64,000 bases of DNA from Tepidibacter thalassicus DSM 15285 (GCF_900129915.1 NZ_FQXH01000005.1:298982-362981), one strand, 5' to 3'; counted from the stretch's first letter, positions 1 to 9,713 are shown. The notes: generated by a model not told the origin, from the sequence alone. Made by a program: numbers and translations.

Positions 1-372
1 ATTTTTCTTATTATCAAGTAAATTTTCTTCCATTACAGTTCCAGGACTTATAACTCTTATTACTTCTCTTTTTACAATTCCTTTAGAAGTTGATGGATCT
101 TCTACTTGTTCGCATATTGCAACTTTATATCCATTTTCAATTAATTTAGAAATATACGAATTAGAAGAATGATAAGGAACTCCACACATAGGAGCTCGTT
201 CTTCAAGGCCACAATCCCTTCCTGTTAAAGCTATTTCTAAAACTCGTGATGCAATAATTGCATCTTCAAAAAACATTTCATAAAAATCTCCAAGTCTAAA
301 AAATAATATACTATCTTTATAATTTTTTTTAATTTCTAAATACTGTCTCATCATCGGTGTTACTTTTTTCAA
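1..372 (-). CDS. mutS: DNA mismatch repair protein MutS, N-terminal part
   Basis: The first 124 codons of MutS are present and the rest lies beyond the left edge. The translation opens with TPMMRQY and contains GDFYEMF, whose Phe-Tyr-Glu is the mismatch-wedge motif of MutS domain I, then LTGRD and MCGVPYHS, all typical of the family. The likely start is TTG at 372, preceded by GGGGG about eight bases upstream; no better start is nearby. The gene lies 46 bases downstream of miaB on the same strand, the usual clostridial order. MutS recognises mispaired bases and recruits MutL. Confidence 0.93.
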   Translation of the reverse strand, partial: MKKVTPMMRQYLEIKKNYKDSILFFRLGDFYEMFFEDAIIASRVLEIALTGRDCGLEERAPMCGVPYHSSNSYISKLIENGYKVAICEQVEDPSTSKGIVKREVIRVISPGTVMEENLLDNKKN

Positions 373-418
373 TTTAAAACCCCCAATCTTTAGAAGAATA
401 GCACTCAAATTTTGAGTG

Positions 419-1852
419 CTATTCTTCAACAACAATTCCATTTAAAGAAAATGTCTTAACTTCTGTTATTTTTACATTTACAAGTTTTCCTATCAAATTT
501 TTATTTCCTTCAAAATTAACCAATTTGTTTTGTCTTGTTCTACCAGTAAGTTTATTAGCATCCGTTTTACTTTGACCTTCAACCAAAACTTCTACTATTT
601 TGTCCTTGTATTTCATATTTTTTTCTTTACTTATATTATTAACAAGTTCTACAAGTCGATTAAATCTTTCATGCTTTATATCATCTGGTATTTGATTTTC
701 CATTTTAGCAGCAGGAGTACCTTTTCTTATAGAATATATAAAAGTAAATGCCGAATCATATCTAACTTTTTCAACAACATCTAATGTATCCAAAAAATCT
801 TCTTCAGTTTCACCAGGGAAACCAACCATTATATCAGTTGATAAAGCTATATCCGGTATTTCTTTTTTTATTTTTTCTACTAAAGAAAGATAATCTTCTT
901 TAGTATATTTTCTATTCATTTCTTTTAAAACTCTAGTACTTCCGGCTTGAACAGGAAGATGTAAAAATTCACATACTTTTTTACAATCTCTCATTGCATA
1001 TATAAGATCATCTGATAAATCTTTAGGATGAGAAGTCATAAATCTTATTCTTTCTATTCCTTCTATTTTATCTAAATCTCTTAAAAGATCTGCAAATGAA
1101 TAATTTATATCCAAAGTATTTCCATATGAATTTACATTTTGACCAAGAAGTGTTATTTCTTTAGTTCCTCTTTGAGCTAGTTCTTTAACTTCATTTATTA
1201 TATCTTCTGGCTTTCGGCTTCTCTCTCTTCCTCTTGTATAAGGAACTATACAATAAGTACAAAAATTATTACATCCATATGTTACATTTACAAACGCTTT
1301 AATTTCATATTTCCTATTACTTTCAAGACCTTCTATAATTTCTCCATCCACATCCCAAACATCAATTAATATTTCGTCAGCTTGTAAAGATTTAGAAAGA
1401 AGTTGTGGGAATATATATATATTATGCGTTCCGAATACTAAGTTAACATGATTATATTTTTTCTTTATTTCTTCTACAACATGAGGTTGTTGCATCATAC
1501 ATCCACATACGGCTATTACAAGATTTGGATTTTTCTGTTTTAAAGTTTTTAAGTGACCTAAATTGCCATATACTTTAAGTTCAGCATTTTCTCTTACTGC
1601 ACAGGTATTATATATTATAATATCTGCTTCATTTATTTCATTTGTTTTTTCATACCCCATTTTTATAAGTGTAGCATCTAACTTTTCAGAATCATGTTCA
1701 TTCATTTGACAACCATATGTTACAATGAGATGTTTTTTTCTTTTTCCTGTAATTGAAAAATATCTATCATTTTGTTCTCTAATAATTTTTATATATTTAT
1801 CTTGTTCTCTTATTTTTTCTATGGGAACATATACTTGTTTTCTTTCACTCAC
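419..1852 (-). CDS. miaB: tRNA-2-methylthio-N6-dimethylallyladenosine synthase MiaB
   Basis: This radical SAM methylthiotransferase adds a 2-methylthio group to i6A37 of tRNAs reading UNN codons. The 477-residue protein has the UPF0004 domain with cysteines C48, C84 and C118 for the auxiliary 4Fe-4S cluster. The radical SAM motif C194-x3-C198-x2-C201 follows ([10 protein letters not shown]), and a TRAM-like domain ends the protein. The start is GTG at 1852, seven bases after AAGGAGG. Length and motif order fit full-length MiaB rather than MtaB or RimO. It is probably co-transcribed with mutS downstream. Confidence 0.95.
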   Translation of the reverse strand: MSERKQVYVPIEKIREQDKYIKIIREQNDRYFSITGKRKKHLIVTYGCQMNEHDSEKLDATLIKMGYEKTNEINEADIIIYNTCAVRENAELKVYGNLGHLKTLKQKNPNLVIAVCGCMMQQPHVVEEIKKKYNHVNLVFGTHNIYIFPQLLSKSLQADEILIDVWDVDGEIIEGLESNRKYEIKAFVNVTYGCNNFCTYCIVPYTRGRERSRKPEDIINEVKELAQRGTKEITLLGQNVNSYGNTLDINYSFADLLRDLDKIEGIERIRFMTSHPKDLSDDLIYAMRDCKKVCEFLHLPVQAGSTRVLKEMNRKYTKEDYLSLVEKIKKEIPDIALSTDIMVGFPGETEEDFLDTLDVVEKVRYDSAFTFIYSIRKGTPAAKMENQIPDDIKHERFNRLVELVNNISKEKNMKYKDKIVEVLVEGQSKTDANKLTGRTRQNKLVNFEGNKNLIGKLVNVKITEVKTFSLNGIVVEE

Positions 1853-2038
1853 TATAATTCCTCCTTGATTCTAATTAATCTTTTATCTGTTTTTTTAAAT
1901 TCAAAACTTATTATATCAAAAGTATACATAAAAAAGAAGATAATAAATTTTTTAGTTTTTTAATAACGATGTAGAATAAAAAAATATTATATGGAAAAAA
2001 TCTAATTATCAAAATTATATTTTGAGGAGATATTATAA

Positions 2039-2686
2039 ATGATTATCATATTAATAAGAACTTTAATTTTATACACATTTGTATTAATTAGTATGAGGAT
2101 TATGGGTAAAGGCGAATTGTCTGAAATGCAACCTTTTGAATTAGTTGTTACATTAATGATAGCTGAACTTGCTGCACTTCCTATGGAAGATGTGCGATTA
2201 CCTTTAATCAATGGAATTGTTGCTATAATTACAATATTATTTGCTCAAATAATTATTTCATATTTAAATTTAAAAAGTGAAAAAGCAAGAAAAATTATTT
2301 GTGGAAAACCGAGTATATTAATTAATAAAGGAGTAATCAATGAAAAAGAACTTAAAAATCTTAGAATTAATATGAATGATTTAATCGAACAATTGAGAAT
2401 TAAAAACCATCCTGTTATTAAAGATATTGAATATGCAATACTTGAAACTAGTGGAGATTTAACAGTAATACCAAAAACAACAGAAGAAAAAACAACTTCT
2501 GTTGAAGGATTACCTATATCGCTTATTATTGATGGACATATAGATTACGAAGGTCTTAAAAAAATAAACAAAGATACTTTATGGCTCAAAAATGAATTAA
2601 AAAAACAAAGAATCAATGATATTGAAGATGTATTTTTTTGTTATATAGATAAAAATAAAAATTTATTTGTTCAAAAAAAGGAGTAA
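2039..2686 (+). CDS. DUF421 (YetF-like) membrane protein
   Basis: This 215-residue protein has two or three N-terminal membrane segments (about residues 3-22 and 57-77) and a cytoplasmic DUF421 domain. Family signatures are RIMGKGELSEMQPFE near the N-terminus, LRIKNHPVIKDIEYAILE in the middle and a C-terminal DG-bearing strand region. The ribosome site GAGGAG is nine bases before the ATG. The family is widespread in spore formers; its molecular function is unsettled, with a role in spore membranes proposed. The next gene follows after five bases, and DUF421-DUF4363 is a common clostridial pair. A paralogue lies at 62593-63453 in a spoVA operon. Confidence 0.85.
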   Translation: MIIILIRTLILYTFVLISMRIMGKGELSEMQPFELVVTLMIAELAALPMEDVRLPLINGIVAIITILFAQIIISYLNLKSEKARKIICGKPSILINKGVINEKELKNLRINMNDLIEQLRIKNHPVIKDIEYAILETSGDLTVIPKTTEEKTTSVEGLPISLIIDGHIDYEGLKKINKDTLWLKNELKKQRINDIEDVFFCYIDKNKNLFVQKKE

Positions 2687-2691
2687 TTTTT

Positions 2692-3072
2692 ATGAAATCT
2701 GTTATTTCTGTATTCATAATGATTATTTTCGTAATTGGAGGGTGGTTTTTTTCGTATAAATATATTGAAAATAATTCCTTAGACTTTATACATTCTTTAA
2801 ATATAATGAGTAAAAATATAAAAAACAATGATTGGAAAAATTCTCAAAATGAATTTTTAAAAATGAAAGAGAAATGGGTTAATATAAAAAATACTTTAGA
2901 CTTGATTATAGACCGCAAAGAGATTGAAAGTGTAAATTTAATTATAAAAAAAATAAATACATATATGGATTTAAAAAATGTAGATTTAACTCTTAATGAA
3001 ATAACTGTATTAAAAGAAATATTTAGAATTATGATAGAAAAAGAAAGTATTAAATTGACAAATATATTGTAA
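2692..3072 (+). CDS. DUF4363-like membrane-anchored protein
   Basis: This 126-residue protein has one N-terminal membrane anchor (residues 4-23, rich in Ile, Val and Phe). A predicted helical extracytoplasmic part follows with a W-x-K pattern (NDWKNSQ, KEKWVN) like the DUF4363 family, which usually accompanies DUF421. GGAG lies just before the ATG, overlapping the end of the DUF421 gene, and a strong terminator follows directly. The function is unknown; a partner role for the DUF421 protein is inferred from gene order. Confidence 0.7.
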   Translation: MKSVISVFIMIIFVIGGWFFSYKYIENNSLDFIHSLNIMSKNIKNNDWKNSQNEFLKMKEKWVNIKNTLDLIIDRKEIESVNLIIKKINTYMDLKNVDLTLNEITVLKEIFRIMIEKESIKLTNIL

Positions 3073-3076
3073 AGAA

Positions 3077-3106
3077 ACACCTATTTTATAAAATAGGTGT
3101 TTTTTA
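3077..3106 (+). terminator. Rho-independent terminator after DUF421/DUF4363
   Basis: An 11-bp perfect stem (ACACCTATTTT and its complement) has only a two-base spacer and is followed by six T. It starts four bases after the stop codon and closes the plus-strand transcript; truA converges from the other side. Confidence 0.85.
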
Positions 3107-3121
3107 TTATATTTTATATTA

Positions 3122-3859
3122 TTAATATTTTACTTCTAATAAATACAATCCTTTAGCTGGAGCTGTCGGACCTGCTAATTTTCTATCTTTGCTAAGTAAT
3201 ATGTGATTAACATATTCTGGTTGTATATTTTTAAGTCCTACCTCTATGAGTGTTCCTACAATTATTCTTACCATGTTATATAAAAATCCATTTCCATGAA
3301 CAATTATTTCTATTAATTTATCTTTTTTTATTATTTCTATTGAATATATAATTCTTATATTAGATTTTTTCTTAGATTTTGAAGATCTAAAACTTGTAAA
3401 ATCATGTTCTCCAATGAGAAAAGAAGAAGCTTTTTTCATTAATTCTAAATCTAATTTTTTAGGTATATGTACAGTATATTTTCTTAAAAAAGGATTATGA
3501 TATTCATTATTATATATTTTATACATATATTTTTTTGATACAACATTGTATCTTGAATGAAATCTTTCTTCAACTTCGTCTACATTTGTAATTACTATAT
3601 CTTCTGGAAGATATCTGTATAAATATTCTTTCATTTGTAATGTAGACATATTTGAGTTAGTTTTAAAATTTGCAACTTGTTTTATTGCATGAACCCCTAC
3701 ATCAGTTCTTCCCGATCCTATAATCTCTATATTTTCATTTGTCATTTTTGAAAGTACACTCTCTATTTTAGATTGTATAGTCATATCAGTATGACCAAGT
3801 CTTTGCCAACCTTTATATCTTGAACCATCGTATTGAATAGTAAGTTTTATATTTCTCAT
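3122..3859 (-). CDS. truA: tRNA pseudouridine(38-40) synthase TruA
   Basis: TruA isomerises uridines 38-40 in the anticodon arm. The 245-residue length is typical. The catalytic motif GSGRTDVGVHA is present with Asp53, as are the opening YDGSRYKGWQ and the C-terminal GNGFLYNMVRIIVGT. It is the last gene of a minus-strand run behind the two-component system; 26 bases separate it from the kinase gene, so it may be read through from there or have its own promoter. Confidence 0.95.
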   Translation of the reverse strand: MRNIKLTIQYDGSRYKGWQRLGHTDMTIQSKIESVLSKMTNENIEIIGSGRTDVGVHAIKQVANFKTNSNMSTLQMKEYLYRYLPEDIVITNVDEVEERFHSRYNVVSKKYMYKIYNNEYHNPFLRKYTVHIPKKLDLELMKKASSFLIGEHDFTSFRSSKSKKKSNIRIIYSIEIIKKDKLIEIIVHGNGFLYNMVRIIVGTLIEVGLKNIQPEYVNHILLSKDRKLAGPTAPAKGLYLLEVKY

Positions 3860-3885
3860 TTTTTAATACACTCCTTTTTAAAATT

Positions 3886-5259
3886 TTAAAGTTTTATCTT
3901 AACAGTAGTTCCTTTTCCTTTTTCGCTTTCTATTTCCATTTCCCCACCATGAAGTTTAATTATTTCATAAGATATAGAAAGGCCTAAACCACTTCCAGAT
4001 TTATTAGGGTTTTCTTGATAAAACTTTTTCATTACTTTTTTTATATTTTGCTTTTCAATTCCTTCTCCATTATCTTCAATTTCTATAAATGTGTGTTTTT
4101 CATTTTGAAAAAGTCTTATATGTATATATCCATTTGATTTTGTGAATTTTAAAGAATTTTCAATTAAATTTATAAAAACCTGTTTTAATCTATTTTTATC
4201 TCCTTTTATTTCTTTTATATTATTTATAATATTTAATGAAAGATCAATATTTTTTTTATCAGATTTTACTTTAAATTGATTTACTACATCTTCTAAAATA
4301 TTTTTTAAATTAACATTTTCTATATTAATTTTAATATTTTTACCTTGTAATTTTGAAAAATCAAGCAATTCTTCTACTAACTTAATTAGTCTATTTGTTT
4401 CATCTTGTATTATTTTAAGACCCATTTGAATTTCTTCTTCACTTCCTCCGTAAGAAAGAGTTTCACTCCATCCTTTTATAGAAGTAAGAGGTGTTCGTAA
4501 TTCATGAGATACAGATGATATAAATTCATTTTTTATTTGTTCACTTTTTTGGATCTCTTCAGCCATATAACTAAAAGTTTGAGCAAGTTCTCCTATTTCA
4601 TCATTTGATAATTTTTTTGGTCTCACTTTGTAATTACCATTAGCCATTTCTTTTGCAGCATTTTTTAGTTCAGTTATTGGATCAATTATGCTTTTTCCTA
4701 AAAGAAGACTAAAAATTAAAACAAAAGTAAGAACTGCTAATCCAGCGATAAAAACAACTAATTCTATATTAATAAGTGTTTTATTTATTTTTTCAATTGA
4801 AACACTATATCTCAATATTCCTTCTGTTTTTTCGTTAAATTTAAGAGGAATTGATATAGACATAATATTTTCTTTTGTATTATTATCTTTATATTTAAAT
4901 ACGTGCATATTTCCTTTTAACGCTTCTTTAACATCTAAAGCGTTTATTTTTTCTTTTATATAAAATCCATATGAATCAATCAATACATTTTCATTGTTGT
5001 CAATAACTTGTATTCTTGTTTTTTCGTCTTTTGATATGAGATTTTTATAAATGTGTTTTATTTTATTCTCAAATGGAGAATAAGCCATATATTTATTGTA
5101 AAAATCAAACGATAATTTAGCTTTATTTAGCAAATAATATTCAATAGAATTGTAATAATAATGCCTAACATAAAAAATAAAAAAGGATTCTAAAACAAAA
5201 ACAGTAATAAAAATTATTATACATGAATTTAAAAGTATTTTTTTCTTTATTCCATTCAA
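3886..5259 (-). CDS. Membrane sensor histidine kinase (HAMP-HisKA-HATPase)
   Basis: This is the sensor kinase partner of the response regulator directly upstream. I place the start at TTG 5259, one base after the regulator's stop codon and behind GAAAGGAAG, giving 457 residues; a longer reading frame overlaps the regulator and is not supported. Two membrane segments (about 13-31 and 167-188) flank an extracytoplasmic sensor domain of about 135 residues. HAMP (about 188-240), HisKA with phospho-His252 (SSVSHELRTPLTS), and the HATPase N, G1 and G2 boxes (NLIENSLKF, DNGEGI, GSGLGLS) follow. The ligand is unknown. Confidence 0.92.
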   Translation of the reverse strand: MNGIKKKILLNSCIIIFITVFVLESFFIFYVRHYYYNSIEYYLLNKAKLSFDFYNKYMAYSPFENKIKHIYKNLISKDEKTRIQVIDNNENVLIDSYGFYIKEKINALDVKEALKGNMHVFKYKDNNTKENIMSISIPLKFNEKTEGILRYSVSIEKINKTLINIELVVFIAGLAVLTFVLIFSLLLGKSIIDPITELKNAAKEMANGNYKVRPKKLSNDEIGELAQTFSYMAEEIQKSEQIKNEFISSVSHELRTPLTSIKGWSETLSYGGSEEEIQMGLKIIQDETNRLIKLVEELLDFSKLQGKNIKINIENVNLKNILEDVVNQFKVKSDKKNIDLSLNIINNIKEIKGDKNRLKQVFINLIENSLKFTKSNGYIHIRLFQNEKHTFIEIEDNGEGIEKQNIKKVMKKFYQENPNKSGSGLGLSISYEIIKLHGGEMEIESEKGKGTTVKIKL

Positions 5260-5260
5260 A

Positions 5261-5947
5261 TTAATCTTCCTTTCTAAAGCAATAGCCATGGCCCCATACT
5301 GTTTGAAGATATTTAGGATTAGATGGATTTTCTTCAATTTTACTTCTAATTCTTCTTATATTAACATCTACGATTTTTAAATCTCCAATGTAATTTTTCC
5401 CCCATATCTCATCTAAAATTTCATCTCTACTTAAAGATTTACTTTCATTTATCATTAAATATTTTAATATAGAAAATTCAGTTGGTGTAACTTCTATCTC
5501 TTTATTCCCTTTAAATAATTTTCTTTGATTTAAATCTAAAGTAAAAGGAGAACATACTATTAATTCACTTTGACTATGTCTTTTTATCCTTCTTAAAAGA
5601 GATGCAATTCGAGCTAATAACTCTTTAGGACTAAATGGTTTAACTATATAATCATCAGCACCAGAATTCAACCCAATTATTTTATCATTTTCTTGTCCTT
5701 TAGCTGTTAGCATTATAATTCCTATATCTTCATAATTTTTTCTTATAAATTTACATACTTCTATACCACTTATTCCTGGAAGCATAACATCTAATAACGC
5801 AATATCTATATTATTATTTTTAATTTTTTCTATAGCTTCTTCTCCGTTTGATGATTCAACAACTTCATAACCTTCTCTTTTTAAGTTAATACTAACAAAA
5901 CTCCTTATTCCAATTTCATCTTCTAAAACCAACACTTTGAAACTCAT
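5261..5947 (-). CDS. OmpR/PhoB-family response regulator
   Basis: This DNA-binding response regulator has 228 residues. The receiver domain has the acidic pocket E9-D10, phospho-acceptor Asp53 (LLDVMLPG) and Lys103 (VKPF). A winged-helix Trans_reg_C domain follows, with the signature VDVNIRRIRSKIE and a terminal VWGHGYCF. It is translationally linked to the kinase, with one base between stop and start, and lies 15 bases after an FG-GAP-like lipoprotein. Its targets are not identifiable from sequence; self-regulation of the operon is a reasonable guess. Confidence 0.94.
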   Translation of the reverse strand: MSFKVLVLEDEIGIRSFVSINLKREGYEVVESSNGEEAIEKIKNNNIDIALLDVMLPGISGIEVCKFIRKNYEDIGIIMLTAKGQENDKIIGLNSGADDYIVKPFSPKELLARIASLLRRIKRHSQSELIVCSPFTLDLNQRKLFKGNKEIEVTPTEFSILKYLMINESKSLSRDEILDEIWGKNYIGDLKIVDVNIRRIRSKIEENPSNPKYLQTVWGHGYCFRKED

Positions 5948-5962
5948 ATTACCACCCCAATT

Positions 5963-7294
5963 TTAATATAGCAATTTAAAGTTTATATATATATCTTCTT
6001 TAGTTGTAAAAAATCTTTTATTTTTATTTATATAATTGTTGTTTAAAAAACCAATAAAAACTGTATTTTTATTTTCACCTAAATATATAAACTCTTTATT
6101 TTGTTCAATTAATTTTCTTTCTTCGTCCTTCCAACTACTTTTATTAAAATACACTATAGTTAAAAGTTTATTTCCTATTTTTTTATTTTTTTCTAAACTA
6201 TAAAAAATTACTTCTTTTTTATTTTTAACAATACATTCTTTTAAAGTAAATTTACCTTTCCAATTTTTCGGCAGATTAAATCTGTAACCTTCATCATAAT
6301 CGTAATAATTTTCAACAACAAAACTCAGTTCTTTTTTTTCATCCCATTTATACCAAGTATTAATCCATGGTATATTTACTAAAGCTTCTTTTTCATATCC
6401 TACTGGCTGAGTTAAAACTCCTATTTCTATTATTCCATCATTATCTATATCATTACTTCCAACAGGATATATTTGATAAGTTTTAGAAATAGAATTTTTA
6501 AAAGCTTTTTCAAGTTTATTATTATTTAAAAATATAAGCTCTGTATAAGCACTATGTGTTTTTAAAGGAATATCAACAAATACTCCTTTTTTATTTTTAG
6601 AAGCTTTTCCAATTTCAATATTAGAATATTTTACTTCATAATTAGATGAAATATTTATTTTATCTATAAGTTTAAATTTATTTACATTATAATTATATAC
6701 ACTTAAAGTGAAAATAGATTTTTTAGAATTATAATTAAAAAGGAAAATATCCAATTTTTTGTCATTATTCAAATCATCAATTTTTATACCTATGTGTTTA
6801 CCGTTAAAAACTCTTTTTATTTTATTTTGGTCCATAGTATATATAGATTGAATTTTAGTATAGTCACCATAATCCCAACTTATTATTATTTCACTTTTTC
6901 CATCTTGGTTCAAATCATAAAAACTAGCATAACTTATATCAAAACCCTCTCCTTGTATTGAATCCATCATTTCCCAAGTGTTGTTGATTTTTTTCAGTAC
7001 AATAAATCCTATTTCAAAACTTTTTTCTTGTTCTTCATAAAATGCTATGATTTCATTTTTATTATCTCCATCAATATCAACCTCATTTATTGCTCCTGCT
7101 TCTTTACAATCAAGAGGAATAGTTAGATTAGCTCCAGGAGGTAAAAACTTCTCAATTGATTTTTTTATTAGTTCCTTTTCTTTATTTGTTTTAGGTTTTT
7201 GAATTAATTGTTCAGGAGTTGAAAATTTATAACATCCTGTTAATAATAAAGATGTTAATATAAATAAAGTTATACATTTAAATAATTTATACAT
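5963..7294 (-). CDS. Lipoprotein with FG-GAP/VCBS-like repeats
   Basis: This 443-residue exported lipoprotein has a signal peptide with lipobox LLTGC (Cys at about 21). At least four repeats carry acidic Ca-binding-like loops of the FG-GAP/VCBS type: DIDGDNKNEI, DLNQDGKSEI, DLNNDKKLDI and DIDNDGIIEI. These suggest a short beta-propeller outside the cell. The ribosome site AAGGAGG sits seven bases before the ATG. It is encoded 15 bases upstream of the response regulator, so it may feed the neighbouring kinase with a signal or be a target of it. No enzymatic motif was seen. Confidence 0.78.
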   Translation of the reverse strand: MYKLFKCITLFILTSLLLTGCYKFSTPEQLIQKPKTNKEKELIKKSIEKFLPPGANLTIPLDCKEAGAINEVDIDGDNKNEIIAFYEEQEKSFEIGFIVLKKINNTWEMMDSIQGEGFDISYASFYDLNQDGKSEIIISWDYGDYTKIQSIYTMDQNKIKRVFNGKHIGIKIDDLNNDKKLDIFLFNYNSKKSIFTLSVYNYNVNKFKLIDKINISSNYEVKYSNIEIGKASKNKKGVFVDIPLKTHSAYTELIFLNNNKLEKAFKNSISKTYQIYPVGSNDIDNDGIIEIGVLTQPVGYEKEALVNIPWINTWYKWDEKKELSFVVENYYDYDEGYRFNLPKNWKGKFTLKECIVKNKKEVIFYSLEKNKKIGNKLLTIVYFNKSSWKDEERKLIEQNKEFIYLGENKNTVFIGFLNNNYINKNKRFFTTKEDIYINFKLLY

Positions 7295-7319
7295 ATATTT
7301 CCTCCTTGGTTAAAATATT

Positions 7320-8216
7320 CTAATATACATATATATAGTTTCCATATATAGAAGGAATAGATTTTGAAATATTATTTATATTATAATCACTAGTTTCTCC
7401 TATGATTTTTCCATATACAATTACTTTATCTCCTTTAAAATGCTTCACATTTTTATAACAAAACACATGAAATATATTTTTCCCATTACTTATAAGTATG
7501 TTTTCAGAATTGAAATTTTCTTTAATATAAATAATCGTTCCAGAAATTTCGATTTTTTTCCCTATATATTTAGACGGATTTTCATATATTTTATTTGCAT
7601 TATCTATATTTTTTAAGGGTTTATAGTAATCTTCATTATTGTAATTAATTTGAAATTGTTTTTCTAAATGTTTAGAATAAGTATTAAATTTTTCATTAAC
7701 TGAAAAAATATCGCTTAATCCTAATTTTTCATTGTTTTTTTTAACTTCATATATGTAATTAAATTCTTTAATTTTAGAACCTTTTTTCCCATATGTTATA
7801 TTGAATTTTTCGTAAACATATACATTGTATACTCCATTTATAAATTCAATATTTTCAACTTGAACATCTAATAATTGCTCTTTAATATTTCTTTTATATA
7901 AATTAGTTACTAAATATTTCTGTGATTTATATAAATTACTATTGGGAATTAAATATGGCTCTACAATAGAAAAATTATTTTTATTTATAGATTTTACCAT
8001 GGCATTTTCATAATTTCTTATTAAATCTATAATATTATTTTGAATATATTTATTTGTTAATTCTAGATTTTTTTGTTGATTTACATTTTCTATATTATTA
8101 ATGTATTTTGATGATTTGTGCGTATTTTCTTTGATTAATTTTACACTAAAAACAAAAATTATTATAACACTTATTAAAAATACATGCTTGTATATTTTTT
8201 TATTTAACATTTTCAT
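7320..8216 (-). CDS. Membrane-anchored protein with NTF2-like and OB-fold-like domains
   Basis: I do not recognise a named family. The 298-residue protein has one N-terminal anchor (about residues 10-28). A domain at about 55-190 resembles the NTF2-like region of TcaA/YvbJ proteins (IRNYENAMVKSI, VYEKFNITYG). The C-terminal part (about 205-290) reads as an OB-fold: GKKIEISGTI, ISNGKNIFHVF, KGDKVIVYGKI. It is probably surface exposed. ATG at 8216 is very close to GGAGGG; ATG at 8210 has better spacing. It lies 25 bases before the FG-GAP lipoprotein in the same operon. Confidence 0.6.
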   Translation of the reverse strand: MKMLNKKIYKHVFLISVIIIFVFSVKLIKENTHKSSKYINNIENVNQQKNLELTNKYIQNNIIDLIRNYENAMVKSINKNNFSIVEPYLIPNSNLYKSQKYLVTNLYKRNIKEQLLDVQVENIEFINGVYNVYVYEKFNITYGKKGSKIKEFNYIYEVKKNNEKLGLSDIFSVNEKFNTYSKHLEKQFQINYNNEDYYKPLKNIDNANKIYENPSKYIGKKIEISGTIIYIKENFNSENILISNGKNIFHVFCYKNVKHFKGDKVIVYGKIIGETSDYNINNISKSIPSIYGNYIYVY

Positions 8217-8243
8217 CTACCCTCCATATCCATAAAATCAAAT

Positions 8244-8270
8244 TAAAAAACCGCTGAATTTAATCAGCAG
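8244..8270 (-). terminator. Terminator between MltG-like and NTF2/OB genes
   Basis: On the minus strand CTGCTGA and TCAGCGG form a seven-bp stem (one G-U) followed by six T. It begins just after the stop of the MltG-like gene. Only about 20 bases then remain before the next gene's ribosome site, so no separate promoter fits; partial read-through would make this an attenuator. Confidence 0.7.
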
Positions 8271-8271
8271 T

Positions 8272-8673
8272 CTAACTTGTTATAATATTTATTATTTCTA
8301 ACATACTTATTCCTTTTTTTATACTTTTTTCTCCTACTCGTATTTTAGAACTTAAATTTAAAGATTTCAATAAAGTTAAAAAATCTTGCTTATGCTGTAT
8401 TAACCCATTATCTAAAAGTATATCTGCAACTTTCTCTGAAGTATATCCATTTTGAATGACTATAGTAATAAATTCTTCTTTTTTGTTTTCTTTAGAAATA
8501 GTATTTTTAGGCGTTTCAATTTTTTTAGGCATTTCTATTTTTGTTTTTTCTGTTTTATTTTTTGTTATATTTTGTTTATCAATAGTTCTATTATTTATGA
8601 TATTTATAGAAGAACTCACAATTAAACCCATAGAAAATCCTATTATAAATATGAATAATATTAGTTTTTTCAA
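8272..8673 (-). CDS. Small MltG/YceG-like membrane protein
   Basis: This 133-residue protein has an N-terminal anchor (about residues 4-24), a Lys-rich linker (about 30-65), and a C-terminal domain. That domain resembles the N-terminal LysM-like part of MltG/YceG endolytic transglycosylases: TIVIQNGYTSEKVADIL, GLIQHKQDFL, then KIRVGEKSIKKGISMLEIINII. The transglycosylase catalytic domain is absent, so it is probably not an enzyme. Such short MltG-like proteins occur in clostridia; function unknown. It opens the minus-strand run towards the two-component system. Confidence 0.65.
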   Translation of the reverse strand: MKKLILFIFIIGFSMGLIVSSSINIINNRTIDKQNITKNKTEKTKIEMPKKIETPKNTISKENKKEEFITIVIQNGYTSEKVADILLDNGLIQHKQDFLTLLKSLNLSSKIRVGEKSIKKGISMLEIINIITS

Positions 8674-8774
8674 GATTATTCCTCCTGTAATTTATACTTT
8701 TTCATTTATATTATATATTATTCGCTTAACATTTCAAAATTAAATTGAATAAAATAAACCAAGAGGTGATATAC

Positions 8775-9713
8775 ATGCCTAAATACAATCATAAATATGT
8801 TCATATTGCAATTTTACTTGTAGTTTCTATCCTTCCAACAGTATTGGCTAGTATATCTTTTTTAAGTATAGATAAAAAAACTACAGTAGATTTAACGGTT
8901 AAATCTTTATACGCTATAGGAAAAGAGCAAGAAAAAAAAATAAACGATTGGTTTAACGAAATAGTTTATGATATGAACTTTTTAAGAGAAATAGAATCTG
9001 TCAAAAATCTTCAGAAAGATAAATTAGCTCCTGTTATAGAATATATAAAAACAAATAGAGATATATATAAGGATATTTTTATATTAGATAAAGATTTTAA
9101 TGTAATATATGGATATAATTATGATAACAGGAATTTTAAAGAAAAAAAACATGTTAGAGATGCCATGGCTGGAAACATATCTTTTTCAGATATAATATTT
9201 TTTTCAAATAATCCTTTTGTAGAAGTTGCAGTTCCTATATACAATAATAACATTATAGTAGGTATAATTTATTCAAAAATTAATATATCTTCATTAAATA
9301 CAATAATGCAATTTTCAAGATTAATGAATGAATCAACTGAAAGCTATATTGTAAATAAACAGGGAATATTTATAACTGAATCAAGATTTATACCAGATGC
9401 TATTGGTAAAAAACGAATTGATATTGCAAATACTAAACTTAACATTGATTATTCAAATAAAACTCCATATTTAGATTATAGAAGCACTTCTGTATATGGA
9501 CTTTATTTTGCTCTTCCTTATAATAATTGGACATTAATAATTGAACAAGATGCAGATGATGTTCATCGTAACAATAATAAAATAATAGCAACAGGAGAAT
9601 TATTATCTGCATTAGAAATCGTTTTAGTTGGAGTTTTTCAGAAAATTTTAAAAACAAAATTTAAAATATCTACAACAGAAGATGATGAACAAGAAGAAAG
9701 TAATACAAAATAA
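8775..9713 (+). CDS. Membrane-bound dCache-domain protein without output domain
   Basis: This 312-residue protein starts at ATG 8775, eight bases after AGAGGTGA; an earlier in-frame start lacks a ribosome site. An N-terminal membrane segment (about residues 11-31) is followed by a double Cache extracellular domain of the type found in chemoreceptors: IKTNRDIYKDIFILDKDF, VEVAVPIYNNNIIVGIIYSKI, NNWTLIIEQD. After it come a short hydrophobic stretch (about 279-297) and an acidic tail. No HAMP, GGDEF, kinase or chemotaxis domain follows. It may be a stand-alone ligand-binding protein or a remnant of a receptor. Confidence 0.75.
   Translation: MPKYNHKYVHIAILLVVSILPTVLASISFLSIDKKTTVDLTVKSLYAIGKEQEKKINDWFNEIVYDMNFLREIESVKNLQKDKLAPVIEYIKTNRDIYKDIFILDKDFNVIYGYNYDNRNFKEKKHVRDAMAGNISFSDIIFFSNNPFVEVAVPIYNNNIIVGIIYSKINISSLNTIMQFSRLMNESTESYIVNKQGIFITESRFIPDAIGKKRIDIANTKLNIDYSNKTPYLDYRSTSVYGLYFALPYNNWTLIIEQDADDVHRNNNKIIATGELLSALEIVLVGVFQKILKTKFKISTTEDDEQEESNTK

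Noticed and set aside
5260..5337. A longer start for the histidine kinase
   Set aside because: It overlaps the end of the response regulator and has no ribosome site; TTG 5259 is well placed.
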